NCBI GenBank assembly: GCA_949128115.1
Contig: OX421961.1
Coordinates: 89,449,277 to 89,513,276 of the forward strand
DNA length: 64,000 nt
DNA from: Anaspis maculata
Taxonomy: Eukaryota; Arthropoda; Insecta; Coleoptera; Scraptiidae
Direction of reading: 5' to 3'
This document shows, one piece after another, positions 1-11,392 of this stretch. How positions within the stretch are numbered: position 1 is the first letter of the stretch; each line of letters starts with the position of its first letter. Both the position numbers and the translations under genes were made by a program. Below the pieces are notes generated by a model, which made no database searches, was not told the origin of the DNA, and was given only the letters and a program-made list of their open reading frames with translations.

Positions 1-272
1 AAAACTTCATGGTGAAGCGTCCGATCCGATTTTCAATGGTAGATCTGAATAGAGTTTTTGACAAGCTTTCCAACGAGCCCCCACAAGCCATAGGGTGCTA
101 TTTGAAAAAAAATACTAAGGGAGGCTTGGGGCTAGGGGGTTGACGGTAGAACATGACACGTGTCAAGAAAAAACGGCTCACCGTTTTTAAAAATCGACCT
201 GTTCGAGCGTTTTTTCCGAAATAAATATGGGAAGAAATTATGAATTTTATTCCGGACTTTTGAATAACCCTG
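1..272. repeat. Right end of a foldback/MITE-type element cut by the window edge
   Basis: The stretch ends in AACCCTGTA, the same ACAGGGT-type terminus seen on the foldbacks at 13976, 25149 and 27374. Positions about 180-270 (AAAATCGACCTGTT, then a GAATTTTAT block) resemble the inner arms of the palindromic element at 11031-11392, so the two belong to one broad family. The left end lies outside the window. No coding potential was seen. Confidence 0.5.
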
Positions 273-640
273 TATGTATAAGTAGATACAGTAAGTGATA
301 CCTACCTACTTTTTTCCGTACTTGAGGTTTCTTTTGTGAAGTTTGCAGATAAGTGGCGGAATGACTTTTTTGTGTGTTATTCTTCCACACGAACTTATAC
401 CGTATTGATTTGGTGTATCATTTCCGAAATAAGTAAAAAGAACTAAGCAGCGAACTAGTAAAAAGTAATATTTTCATTTCGTTTCGTTTGTTATCCAATT
501 TGTGTTTCTATTATGCCATCATTTCTACCTTTTATTTCAGACCAGTTTTATACGACGGATATGTACACGTATTCATTTGAGTAATATTTTATTGTTGAAA
601 TAACAAATGTCTGTGGTCAAGAATACCTATGGAGCGGCAG
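273..640. other. Gene-free AT-rich stretch
   Basis: No recognisable gene or repeat was seen here apart from scattered ACCTACCTA-like tracts, which recur throughout the window. Confidence 0.4.
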
Positions 641-644
641 TGGC

Positions 645-810
645 ACCAATGGTCCATGGATATTTTGTGTTGTCCGATTGTTCCGAAAATTGTTCCGACC
701 TTACTATGCCATATCTGCACCTGTCTGACTACAGCGGTTACAGAAAAAATGGATTTCTGACTACAGAGTTGAGTGCTTTCGGAGTAGGTACTGAGGCCTC
801 ACATAGTTAA
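645..810 (+). repeat. tRNA-derived SINE family 1, copy lacking most of its head
   Basis: The body from GTCCATGGATATTTTGTG through the terminal GAGGCCTCACATAG matches, in opposite orientation, the SINE at 18886-19157. That includes the shared TTCCGA, GCCATATCTRCACCTGTCTG and ACTACAGAGTTGAGTGCT blocks. The tRNA-like head with the pol III boxes is missing or unrecognisable, so this copy looks 5'-truncated. It creates a 67-codon open frame that I regard as meaningless. Confidence 0.75.
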
Positions 811-1886
811 CAGTAGGGGAGACCGGGGATGAAAGTAACATTTTTTCGTTTTAATTTTACTTCATTTTCCATGCAGACTAGTAACTTTTTCTCCCATTCA
901 AAGTATTTCTATGATAGACCGGACAATTGACTTCCATGCAGACTATTCTTGAACAAAATTGAATCTACCTATTTCTCTTCCGACTTCGGTATGCGGGAAT
1001 GCGAGGCCGAGACCGAGTTTTGGGGCCCCTTTTGGTCAAAAGGCTTAGTAGATACAATTGCGGCCCAGCGACCCTGACAAGGCCTGAAAAAGGCGCCACT
1101 GATCTTTGGTTTTTTCACAACTTTTTTTTTCATTTTTTTGATATTGGAAAAAAAAAGTTAAAACACGATTGTCAGTTTTATTTTGTTCAAACAATAACAT
1201 TAACTGCACAAGCAGCATCGCAAAGGCAGCCTAAACACTAACCGTGGGTTCCACAAAAAAAGATAATGAATTCAGCAGAAAAAAGTTCAGTTAATCTGGA
1301 ATCAGCCTGATCGCTGATCTTTTTTTTTGTGAAACTGACGGTAAGACTAGGAATACAATTAAGAAAAAAACAGACAACAGTCAAAATCTAAAATTTTTTA
1401 AACTTTCCTAAAATTGCGTCAAAGTTGAAATTTTCACACATATCTCTTCCAATGCTTGAGATCGCCAGAAAACTTGGCCTCTTTTCTCCCATTGTTAAAC
1501 GCAGAAAACTTTTCTATCGTTATTAATTGGCCAGAAGACCGTTCGGCGGAAGCAGATGTAATAAGCAACGTCAAAAATATTTTATACAAAACAACAATGT
1601 TCAGAAAACTTCTTCTCAATTTCCGAAGAAACTTCCAGAAACAATACTCTGAATTCCTTATGTTCACCCACTGTGATTTCTGAACTTGGAAGATCAGACT
1701 TGTAAAATGAAATAAGGTCCTTTCAACCGTTTACCTGCGCTTCGTCGGCAAAATTATCGGGATCTAAAGGCGCAAATATGGAAGTTTTTTCAAATAAAAT
1801 CTGTGAAACTTTCACCAAAAGACATAAAAATTTGGACTACACATAAGTGAAAATGAAAATTGATTTTAAAAGCTCAGCAGATTTTC
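811..1886. other. Gene-free stretch up to the assembly gap
   Basis: AT-rich sequence with several short chance frames on both strands (for example 1434-1683, open on both strands at once). No domain or codon pattern supports a gene. Confidence 0.35.
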
Positions 1887-2086
1887 NNNNNNNNNNNNNN
1901 NNNNNNNNNNNNNNNNNNNNNNNNNNNNNNNNNNNNNNNNNNNNNNNNNNNNNNNNNNNNNNNNNNNNNNNNNNNNNNNNNNNNNNNNNNNNNNNNNNNN
2001 NNNNNNNNNNNNNNNNNNNNNNNNNNNNNNNNNNNNNNNNNNNNNNNNNNNNNNNNNNNNNNNNNNNNNNNNNNNNNNNNNNNNNN
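1887..2086. other. Assembly gap of 200 Ns
   Basis: Exactly 200 consecutive N characters, the conventional placeholder for a scaffold gap. It sits just before the 120-bp satellite array. A collapsed or unresolved tandem repeat is a plausible cause. Confidence 0.99.
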
Positions 2087-2160
2087 AACGCCTCTGGAAC
2101 ACTTAATTATTTATCGTTCAAAAATCCGCCGTCGCCCCAACGCTAAACGGGAAGCAAGCA

Positions 2161-3360
2161 AGTTACAGACACCGGACAAATACTTTCGTGTTTCCTGTCC
2201 ATCGACCATCGCAGGAAAAATAGTTTCAGTCGTCGCCGCCCCCTATACGCCGCCCCAGTGATCGCTCCCGTTGAAAAAACAAAACTTCAGAAGTTACAGA
2301 CACCGGACAAAAACTATCGTGTTTTCGGTCTATTCGACATAACAAGAAAAATAGTTTCAGCCGCCGCCGCCGCCGCCCATAATAATACTTTACTTTATTC
2401 GTGTTAAAATGTGCAAAACAGACACTTACACCCGTCAAAAGAAAAGATAAGAAATAAATAAAAAAATATCAAGTAGTGAATTCAAAAGAAAGAAATTCTT
2501 CCAAAGAATAAAACGCATTTTGCAACAAAATATCTTTCATGGATTTTTTAAGCTGAGCTGGAGACTGAATCCTCAAGCAATCAGGCAGTTTATTGAAAAA
2601 TAAGACTCCATAGTAGTGTGTGGCTTCTCTAGAGCGTTTGAGCCTATGGAACAGCACAACAAAGCTGTCCTTGCCCCAAGTATTGCCGCCCCCGAAAAAA
2701 AAACGGAACCGCAAAAGTTACAGACACCGGACAAAAACTATCGTGTTTTCTGTCCATTCGACATTGCAGGAAAAATAGTTTCAGCCACCGCTGCCGTCCA
2801 TACGCCGCCCCCGACAAAAAAAACCAGAACCACAAAGGTTACAGACACCGGACAAAAACTATCGTGTTTCCTGTCCATTTGACATCGCAGGAAGAATGGT
2901 TACAGCCACCGCCGCCCCTCATACGCCGCCCCGACCAAGAAAACAGAACCACAGAAGTTACAGACACTGAACGAAAACCAGCGTGTTTCCTGTCCATTCG
3001 CCATCGCAGGAAAAATTGTTCCAGGCGTTGCCGCCCCCATACGCCGCTTTCGACGGAAAAAACGAAACCACAGAAGTTACAGACAGCGGACAAAAATTAT
3101 CGTGTTTCCTGTCCATTTGACATCGCAGGAACAATAATTTCAGCCGCCGCCGTCCCCCATACTCCGCTCCCGACACAAAAAAAAAACAGAACCACAGAAA
3201 TTACAGACATCGGACAAAACTAATCGTGTTTCCTGTCCCTTTGCCATTACAGGAAAAACGGTTTCAACAGACGCCGCCCGCATACGCCGGCCCCCGACGA
3301 AAACGAAACAACCGAAAAAGGTACAGACACCGGACAAAAACTATCGTGTTTCCACTGTAC
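2161..3360 (+). repeat. Satellite/minisatellite array, unit about 120 bp, interrupted
   Basis: Eight units begin with AGTTACAGACACCGGACAAA or close variants at 2161, 2292, 2716, 2836, 2956, 3075, 3199 and 3319. Spacing in the second block is 119-124 bp. Each unit contains TATCGTGTTT, CCTGTCCATT, GCAGGAAAAA and a GCCGCC-rich tract. Units differ at many positions, so the array is moderately old. A LINE remnant separates units 2 and 3. Long open frames across the array follow from the near-120-bp period (a multiple of 3) and are not evidence of a gene. Confidence 0.93.
2383..2690 (-). mobile_element. 3'-end fragment of a non-LTR retrotransposon inside the satellite
   Basis: The minus strand reads a short frame containing GVLFFNKLPDCLR, then FKK-like basic residues, then NAFYSLEEFLS. 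That is the usual C-terminal pattern of CR1/Jockey-type reverse-transcriptase ORFs (a GVKLYNKLP block, later a YSVEEFL block). Downstream on the minus strand comes an A/T-rich tail including AATAAAGTAAAG. The fragment lies exactly between satellite units 2 and 3, so it inserted into the array. The match is by motif memory only. Confidence 0.6.
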
Positions 3361-3628
3361 ATGGCACTTTCGGGCAGCTACGACAGAACGAACAGCAATT
3401 CACAAGAAGTGTTGTGTTCACGGAAGTTTTCAAACTGGTGTGTTTTTATTACAGCCAATGTATTCCTTCATAGGTTGGTCGGTAAGGGGGGTCGATATCT
3501 CAATACGCACTCAAGATACATATCGAGCCGAATGTGACCAGAAGTCTTGCAAAGTGAAAAGCTGTTCAGTCTTTCTATGAAGGCTCCTGAAAAGTTTCTA
3601 CCTACTTTTGCGGCCTGACTTGAGTTAG

Positions 3629-4443
3629 TTTAACATATTTATCAATGACATCACCTTAGACCTTGACATAGATTATTTACTATACGCTGATGATATGAAG
3701 CTGTATCGACCGATCCGCACAATTGAAGACTGTCATAGTCTGCAGAGAAACCTTGGCAGCCTTGGCTTCTTGTATGGGTGGTGTACCCTAAATCAGCCAC
3801 TGAACATTGAAAAATGTAATATCATGACTTACCACAGGACAACATCACCTCTGAAATACGACTACTCCATCAATGGGATCGACTTAAGTAGGCCGGCTAC
3901 CGTGAAAGACTTGGGGGTTGTTTTTCATTCGAGACTAACATGAAAACGCTAGGGTTCGTCTTGCGTGGTTGCAGGTTCATGTCCAACATAATGACTTTTC
4001 GGACGCTTTATACATCTTCGTGCCTGCTCGCCTCGAATACGCTTCGGTCGTGTGGGCCCCAGTGTATAATGTCCACATAGCCTCGTTAGAGAGGGTGCAA
4101 AGAAGATTCCTCAAGACCTCTAGATTAAACAATGCCTCTAGGTTCATGCTAACGGGTTCATATACTGACCGGGGCACACCACAGCAGTATCTCTTGCGGC
4201 GGTTCAATATGCAGTCGTTGCTCAACAGGCGTAAAATGCATTCGGTCATATTTCTCTTCAAAATTGTCAACAGTGGCATCAACTGCTCCGAGCAGCTACA
4301 CCAAATAGGTTTGCGCGCCCGGGACACTGCTTTCGCAGTTATCAACTTTTTCATCTGCCCTTTGCAAGAACTAATAAATGTACTAATATCGTCTCCTATC
4401 CATCAAATGGTCAGCAGTAACTATTCCTGCATTGAAGACACTT
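3629..4443 (+). pseudogene. Jockey-like LINE reverse-transcriptase fragment, frameshifted
   Basis: The first frame (from about 3629) reads FNIFINDI followed by the catalytic YADDMKLY block, then NIEKCNIMTY and DLGVVFHSRLT, the usual order after the RT palm motif. The frame breaks near 3940. LGFVLRGC, RLEYASVVWAPVY and ERVQRRFL then appear in other frames up to 4443, and FHLPFARTN is visible in a third frame near the end. At least two frameshifts are therefore present. The endonuclease and N-terminal RT are absent, so this is a dead 5'-truncated copy. Confidence 0.88.
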
Positions 4444-4470
4444 GCTAGTCGCTGGTCGCTAGGTTGCTAG

Positions 4471-4765
4471 TCGAACCTATATAAGGCATCAATCGTTGTC
4501 TCACAAGCAATATTGAATTGGAATGCGAAGTGGTAGCAAGCGAATAAAAGCGAAGTACCTGCGATATTTCCTAGTAGATATAATTGTTGGCGTGTATTTA
4601 TTTTAGTACGCAGTAATTAACAGTGTGTGTTTTGAAACGATCGTCTCAATTATACGATTTCCTGTAATTGGGTTTTTGTATCGGCCTGTCGGAAATAAAG
4701 CTATTAAATTAAATTAAATAAAATTAAATAATCGAACCCGTACACGAAATACGTAACAATACCAA
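4471..4765 (+). repeat. LTR-like repeat with TATATAAGG box, copy 1, interrupted by a LINE tail
   Basis: ACCTATATAAGGCATC, then ATTGAATTGGAATGCGAAG, GTCTCAATTATA, CGAACCCGTACACG and CGTAACAATA match the repeat at 28641-28824 in inverted orientation. The match is broken at 4655-4731 by 77 bp ending in GGAAATAAAG and a (TTAAA)n-type tail, which looks like a severely 5'-truncated LINE. A TATA box just ahead of the conserved block suggests a promoter-bearing LTR. No internal coding region was found. Confidence 0.55.
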
Positions 4766-5150
4766 TAAGCTGATACAGTAAGCTTTCCGTGGGCTTTTGA
4801 AAACTTTTGTTGTGTCAACGACCATGGTAACGCCCCTATGGCGTTATTTATTGTTTGGTCTTGTACCGTGATCAGCAGTCCATTTTAGATAAAGGTCCAT
4901 GTATCGAACAGATAACAAATTGTGTTATAGGTTGGAATTATTGACAAATGTCAGTGTCACTTTCACTAATGACAGAATTTTTCCTTAGATTTTTGTCAGC
5001 TGACATTTACGACTAAACAATTGCTGTATTCCTTTTACACGAAATCTCAGATAATCTCACCTCAGTTAGAGAGAGAAAGAGCGAGAATTGCATTAGAGGG
5101 TGAGAGACACAACTAGCAATTGAAGTGAGAATTCTCAGTTCAAATGATAC
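4766..5150. other. Gene-free stretch
   Basis: Nothing recognisable beyond a GAGAGAGAAAGAGCGAGA purine tract near 5070. Confidence 0.35.
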
Positions 5151-5152
5151 AA

Positions 5153-6975
5153 GCGAATACGCTTAATGGGCATGAGGCTCAGTAGCGCACTTCCTTTTTG
5201 GAGGATTAGTGAACGCAAGATGTTAAGTGATTAGGGTTCTACCGTCTTGGGCAAAAACTTCCAATATGGCGGCCAAAATATCGACAGAATCATAAAATTC
5301 GGCTTGAAAATCAAAATGATCGTACTAGACAAGGGTAAGTTTCAAGTTTCATGACAATCGTTCCACTAATAAGAAATTTCAATATGGCAGCCAAGATGGC
5401 GGCCGAATTATGAAAGCCAACCTGCCTATTTGGTCCTTGAGGACCTAAGCTATCCACCGGATAAAGTTCAATCTTCAAGGGCTGTAGCTTTATTTCCCGA
5501 GGAGAAGTTCAACTTCATCGAAGTGCACAGGAGATCTCTGTTTTTTGAGAATAATGATAACGATGTATGGATAACAAAAATAGTGCCCATTGGCCACCCT
5601 TGGGGACTTCAGCTATTAATCGGAAAAAAGTTCCAAGACTCTTGTTTCAATTATCGAGAAGGAGTACAGCGTCTTAATTTCTGCACGGACTCGGACAGAC
5701 AGACAGACAAACCGGCCACATAAGCGTCATTCTGTTACTTATATAAAAAAATGTTCTTCAACTGATTTCGACCTCCTGAACACGAATATCGGGTTCACTT
5801 TTGAATTGGAACATTTCTTTTTTATCGAAAAACCGAAAAAATGGTATTTATTTATTTATTAATATAATGGTTTTTCAACTCATCATTTACTTTATAACTC
5901 GTGGGTTACACATTATCATCATTGATTTACCTTTATCAGGTGCCTTGGCTTGGGTAGCCTGTCACATGATTTTTAGTGATACCTACCTACTTTTTTTTTT
6001 GTTATTGAGCGAACATGTTTCGTAATTTGAGTGCCATTATCCTTCAGGTACCTGGTATTGGCTACTTCAAAATGTTCAATTACTATTTCGGCACGTCTCG
6101 TCTGATTTTAAATTTGTAGGGTCGTGTAATATGCGCCGAGCCGTGGCTTTGCGGTCGTTTTCAAAAATGGATAACAATTGACTCGACGGTCGGATCGAAG
6201 TGGGGTTTTTGTCAAAAGAAAGTTCAAATTGTTCTCTAAATATAATGCCGTACATACAGTGATGTATTTCATTAAGAAATTGTAGTTGCCTGCATATCGC
6301 AACTTCCTACATCTTACCGCGAATGCCAGCACTTGATCGGCGAAGCCGCCCTACACCAAAATGTTATTTTTGTAATTGTTCATGATTATTTCGGCAAAAT
6401 TTTTCTTGATTCGCGTACCAAGGCCATGAGCTACCCATTCGAGTTGAAATAGTTTCTGTATTGAATTTCGTTTTGTTCGGAGGAAAGGATATCAAGCACC
6501 AGCAAGCAACGAATAAATCATTTGCGGCCGAGCCGTAGTTTCGGAGTCATTTTCAAAAATTAATAACTCTTGGCCTGCACCTCGCACCGATGTGAAATTT
6601 TCATTAAAATGAAGTTCAAATCATCCTCTAAATATAACTCCCCATATGTATTATGGTAAAATGATAAGATCGGGTACTTCCTCGCATGTGATAACTTTCG
6701 AGATCAGGCCGGCTTCTGAAATGCAGCATTCAACGGCGATGCCGCGTCACACTAAATTGTTATTATTGTCATTGTTTATTATTATTTCGTCGAGATTTTT
6801 CTTGGTTCGGGATACAAGGTCATGAGCTACCCAATGGAGTAAAAATTTTCCGCAAAAACCGTTTTGTCTAGGACTAGATGCTGTGACGGACGGACGGACG
6901 GACGGACGGACGGTCGGACGGACGGACGGACGGACAAAGCGAGGACAAAAGCGCCTTCCCGTTTGGAGAAGTGCG
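5153..6975 (+). repeat. Long interspersed repeat, copy 1 (about 1.8 kb) with (CGGA)n tract
   Basis: It begins ACAAGCGAATACGC and ends CCCGTTTGGAGAAGTGCGCT. Both ends and about 1 kb of interior are repeated with few changes at 7068-8213. Near the 3' end are a CGGACGGA microsatellite (about 6890-6936) and then ACAAAGCGAGGACAAAAGCG. The segment 5293-5951 is absent from copy 2 and has its own CGGACAGACAGACAGAC tract near 5690. No intact reading frame was found, so the family is non-autonomous or of unknown type. Confidence 0.8.
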
Positions 6976-7067
6976 CTAAAAAGAAACGCAGCTATTATCA
7001 ACTGCTTTGTAGGTGCTGCCTCTTCTCATAGGTGAGCGACTGAACACTTGCAGCTTGCAACTAATAA

Positions 7068-8213
7068 CAAGCGAATACGCCTCATGGGCATGAGGCTCAG
7101 TAGCTCACTTCCTTTTTGGAGGATTAGTGAACGCAAGATGTTAAGTGATTAGGGTTCTACCGTCTTGGGCAAAAAATTCCACTATGGCGGCCAAAATATC
7201 GACAGAATGGTAGCCTGTCACATGATTTTTAGTGATACCTACCTTCTTTTTTGGCTATTGAGCGAACATGTTTCGTAATTTAAGTGCCATTATCCTTCAG
7301 GTACCTAGTATTGGCTATTTCAAAATGTTCAATTACTATTTCGGCACGTCTGATTTTAAATTTGTAGGGTCGTGTAATATGCGCCGAGCCGTGGCTTTGC
7401 GGTCGTTTTCAAAAATTTATAACAATTGACCCGACGGTCGGATCGAAGTGGAGTTTTTGTCAAAAGAAAGTTCAAATTGTTCTCTAAATATAATGCCGTA
7501 CATGCAGTGATGTATTTCATTTAGAAATTGTAGTTGCCTGCATATCGCAACTTTCTACATCTTACCGCGAATGCCAGCACTTGATCGGCGAAGCCGCCCT
7601 ACATCAAAATGTTATTTTTGTAATTGTTCATGATTATTTCGGCAAAATTTTTCTTGATTCGCGTACCAAGGCCATGAGCTACCCATTCGAGTTGAAATAT
7701 TTTCTGTATTGAATTTCGTTTTGTTCGGAGGAAAGGATATCAAGCACCAGCAAGCAACGAATAAATCATTTGCGGCCGAGCCGTAGTTTCGGAGTCATTT
7801 TCAAAAATCAATAACTATTGGCCTGCACCTCGCACCGATGTGAAATTTTCATTAAAATGAAGTTCAAATCATCCTCTAAATATAACTCCACATATGTATT
7901 ATGGTAAAATGATAAGATCGGGGGGTACTTCCTCGCATGTGATAACTTTCGAGATCAGGCCGGCTTCTGAAATGCAGCATTCAACGGCGATGCCGCGTCA
8001 CACTAAATTGTTATTATTGTCATTGTTTATTATTATTTCGTCGAGATTTTTCTTGGTTCGGGATACAAGGTCATGAGCTACCCAATGGAGTAAATTTTTT
8101 TCGCAAAAACCTTTTCGTCTAGGACTAGATGCTGTGACGGACGGACGGACGGACGGACGGACGGACAAAGCGAGGACAAAAGCGCCTTCCCGTTTGGAGA
8201 AGTGCGCTAAAAA
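7068..8213 (+). repeat. Long interspersed repeat, copy 2 (about 1.15 kb), internally deleted
   Basis: Positions 7068-7208 match 5153-5292, and 7208-8213 match about 5953-6975, so this copy lacks about 660 bp present in copy 1. The junction follows AAAATATCGACAGAAT. The CGGA tract (about 8137-8167) is shorter than in copy 1. The two copies lie head to tail, separated by about 90 bp. Confidence 0.85.
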
Positions 8214-8825
8214 CCATATTTTCGTGCTGCCATAACCGAAAATGACAATATACGCTCGGTGTCCTGCACTGTAATATTCAGAAAAAGATCTAGAGCGGCA
8301 AAGTGAAAAGTACACGTGAAAAATAAACTAACCTCGCAAAATCATTCACAATTCAAGAGAGATCACGTTTCCAGTGTTATAGCTTGAAATTTTCGGTTTA
8401 AATCAGTTAAAATTATGAATAATTACTTTGAAAATTGACAATTTAGGGTCATTTTTCTAATATCTGTTGGTACAATTGCAGAATGATTTTTGACGTTTTG
8501 TGGCGCGAAGGTTTAAAAGTGATTAATTTATGCCATTTTCTGTGTTTCGTCGTCACACAAGACACTAGAGCTCAGTGATTTCGGGATTTTTGGGGGATGG
8601 CCCTTCTAATTGGGAAGGGGGAAGGCGGTTTTAAACAAGAAAATTCAAACATAGGACGCAATTTTTCAAATCGACATTTGACACAAAAATCTGCATCTAG
8701 TAGGTATATGCCTCGTGCCTTGGTGATGAATGGCAGAAGTACCAACTTGAAATTTATTCCAATGATTATTGCGATATGATCTTATTTATTTGTAATTTTA
8801 TTGAAAGCAGCACGAAAAACGATGT
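8214..8825. other. Gene-free stretch
   Basis: AT-rich, with no recognisable gene or repeat. A 60-codon frame at 8597-8779 has no recognisable features. Confidence 0.35.
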
Positions 8826-8830
8826 ATGCT

Positions 8831-8917
8831 ACTCGCGCTGAAAACGGCATAGCATAACTCTCTTACATGCACGTTCACGTTCACGTTCGTTATGCTATGC
8901 CCGGTTTTCGGCGCTAG
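8831..8917. repeat. Imperfect 28-bp-arm hairpin
   Basis: The left arm GCGCTGAAAACGGCATAGC... (8831-8858) pairs with the right arm ...GCTATGCCCGGTTTTCGGCGC (8889-8917). The loop of about 30 nt contains three copies of CACGTTCA-like hexamers. It may be a small MITE or a structured element. Confidence 0.75.
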
Positions 8918-8999
8918 TAACATAAAATACTATTTCATAATCGTTTCATAGATACATAACGCGCAAAGTAATACATAATAAAAAATATAAGTTTTGCAG

Positions 9000-9500
9000 T
9001 TTATGTATCTAGCTTGACATTTTGTCAAAGTAGTGTCAAAATTTACAAGAAATTCGAGCTTTCACTCAATTTAAGCAACGATTACGAAAAACGTTGTTCG
9101 ACACATGAGCGCTGAGCTTTTTCAGGCCCTCAGCCTCTTTTGCAGCATTCGGCTACGCTTCATGATGGCAAACAAGGCTTCGGACCTGAAAACGTGCTCT
9201 TGTATCGAAACATACTATTGTTTACGTGTTTGTTGTGTTAATACATGAGATGTAATGGCTTTTATATAAGTTGTATATGGATATTACAGTTTATGTATTG
9301 AAGTTGACACTTGTCAAAATAACCTCAAAAATTACAAAAATTTCACAATTTTTGATAGAACAAACACGTAAAATGTTGTACAACACTCGTGGCTTGTTAC
9401 ACAAGATGCTTTCTAACACTCAGCCTCTCACAGAACTCGGGCTGCGCCCTTGTTCTGCAAATTTCGGCTTCGTGTCTGAAAACCACTTATGTAACAGCCG
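9000..9500 (+). repeat. Two diverged direct copies of a repeat of about 215 bp
   Basis: Positions 9000-9215 and 9287-9500 share CAGTTTATGTAT, GTTGACA/TTGTCAAA, CTCAGCCTC, CAAATTTCGGCT/CATTCGGCT and CTGAAAAC in the same order. They look like diverged direct copies. The function is unknown. Confidence 0.45.
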
Positions 9501-10385
9501 ACTCGTATTGTAAACTACTATTAGTCTTGTCGAGTTATTATTATTCTCTTCGCAATAATTTTGGGCCCTTTTCGATTCTTTTCAGACCAAATGCCTTCCG
9601 TCTGGCCAAATTGTACGAGTTGAATAAGTTTCACTTAATTAAAAAACTTCGTTTAAAAACCAGGTTTTATAAATCATTGTCGTATTTTTTCCCCATGATG
9701 TTCGCGAAAAGTTTCAGAGTATAAAAGCCACTGCTTACGTAGTCCTTGCCATATCTTTGTACAAAAGATCATTTCATGCATACTCTGTTATGCATTCAGG
9801 GTTCCTCATTGTTCCCCGAAAAATATCGTTTGGAATTATACAGCTTGTATTATAAAGGCGGTACGTAAGCCGCAGGATATTAGGATGGAACTTCGAGGAA
9901 CGAAGGATGTGATATTGGCAGTTTCATCAAAATGGCAAAGCAACACGAAAAAAGGCTCCACTTTACATGCGAATCCACAGCTTTATTTGGGTTTTGCGGA
10001 ATACTAAAAATACAGCTGTAGAGTGAAATATTGTTATTTTTCGTAGCGCTTCAGCATTAAAAAAAAAACAATAGTTTTTCAACAAAAACAGCGCATTTTC
10101 TCAATTCATGAAGTATGCATTGATAATAATAATTGATACAGGCGTATCATTCATTACAAGGCGTATAGGTATTGCGCTCATCCACATAAGAAATGACTAT
10201 CAACTAACTTGTGCAAAGTGCAAAGTCTCTATTTTCCATTTTCCTCCATAATACAGGTGCACACTGATTATTGAAAATACATCAATATTCATGAACTCAA
10301 TTTGACAGGGAATGATATGGAACTTTAAGTAAAAATATCAATTCCTGGCTTTTAATATTGGCACCTAATCAATAAAAGCGCTCAC
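9501..10385. other. Gene-free stretch
   Basis: AT-rich. A short frame at 9389-9724 is rich in S/F/Y with no recognisable domain. I see nothing to annotate. Confidence 0.35.
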
Positions 10386-10559
10386 CTGAAACTTGATACT
10401 GGATGATCGATAGTCCTTTTCTTGGAGCGATTGATCAGACTTTTGACGGCTAATTACTCTTTTGTCCACCTCGCGCAGACAGGCATAGCGGAAATTGTAT
10501 TCTTCAGAATCCAGGTGCAAAGCTCTAGTATAAGCTCGCACCAGGCGAACCATGCTCAT
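10386..10559 (-). CDS. Orphan coding-looking exon, product unknown
   Basis: On the minus strand an ATG at 10559 opens 58 codons ending in frame at CAG, followed by GTGAGC, a strong splice donor. Upstream is CCACGGCCAG, a possible acceptor, and an in-frame TAA lies shortly before the ATG. The peptide (MSMVRLVRAYTRAL, then SEEYNFRYACLREVDKR) has balanced composition and GC-richer codons than its surroundings, unlike chance frames here. I do not recognise the family and found no partner exon downstream on the minus strand. It could be the first coding exon of a gene running leftward or a remnant of one. Confidence 0.4.
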
Positions 10560-11030
10560 TATCTGGCCGTGGAAATTTTAATTTAAGCATTGGGTCATTT
10601 TCAAAGAAGCTCCCATAAAGGAGCAGGATTTATGATATCATTACGACCTGGAAAATAATTTCTCCAGTCCCAGTAATCACCTACAATTGTCTCGTAAATT
10701 ACGGGGCAAGCCGTAAAAGTTTTATATTTCCGTGAAAAATTTCAAGCAAAAGATGTACGAAAAGTGGAAGCTATTGTTTTTCGCATTCTCTCTTGAAAGA
10801 AAATTTGGTAAAAATATTTATTATGTGCCATGAAAGTGAGAAATCCAGAGAATGATTATTTTTTAGACGAAATGACGGAAATCCTGATGAAGATCCAAAA
10901 TTAAGTTGCGTGATCTCATTATAAATTATAAAGATGCATTAGGAAAACGATATAAGTTATTCTTTAATTAACTGTTACATATTTCATCTGCATGATTTGA
11001 TCTGATTTGCTTTTTTTTAAACAGTATATT
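10560..11030. other. Gene-free stretch
   Basis: AT-rich spacer between the orphan exon and a palindromic MITE. No feature was recognised. Confidence 0.35.
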
Positions 11031-11392
11031 GGGTGGTGAGTTGGATAAAACAAAATCGACCTGTTTCAGGATTTTTTCGAGAAAAAATCATTACGGAAAT
11101 ATGAATTTTATGCAGGACTTTATATTATCACCACACTGTATGTATTTCATATGGCTCAAAAGTTCCAAATGATAATAATAAATTGACTTTATTTTCAGGT
11201 GGCAGCACTGTGCTGAATGCCGCCTGAAAATAAAGTCAATTTACTTTTGGACCGAATGTAATACATGCGGTGATTTAAGTCCTGCGGGAAATTCATATTT
11301 CCGTTAATGATTTTTTTTTCGAGAAAATCCTGCGATACAGATCAATTTTGTTTTTATCCAACCCACTACCCACTACCCACCCACTATACTGT
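11031..11392. mobile_element. Palindromic foldback MITE (about 362 bp)
   Basis: The ends ACAGTATATTGGGTGG and CCACCCACTATACTGT are inverted. The arms continue inward through TTGGATAAAACAAAATCGA/TCAATTTTGTTTTTATCCAA, GGAAATATGAATTT/GAAATTCATATTTCC and AATTGACTTTATTTTCAGG/CCTGAAAATAAAGTCAATT, with a short loop at about 11202-11222. Nearly the whole element can fold on itself. A partial relative lies at 11630-11700. Confidence 0.85.

Noticed and set aside
607..810. A 67-aa protein
   Set aside because: It lies within a SINE copy that recurs at 18886-19157 with frame-breaking differences.
1456..1683. Coding frames on both strands
   Set aside because: Open on both strands at once, AT-driven composition, no motif.
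2226..3337. Overlapping open frames on both strands through the satellite
   Set aside because: They follow from the near-120-bp period (a multiple of 3) and the GCC-rich content. Both strands are open at once and no domain is present.
6747..8315. Serine/arginine/valine-repeat proteins at 6747-7001 and 7998-8315 (minus)
   Set aside because: The repetitive PSVRPSVRPSV text is a translation of the CGGA microsatellite.
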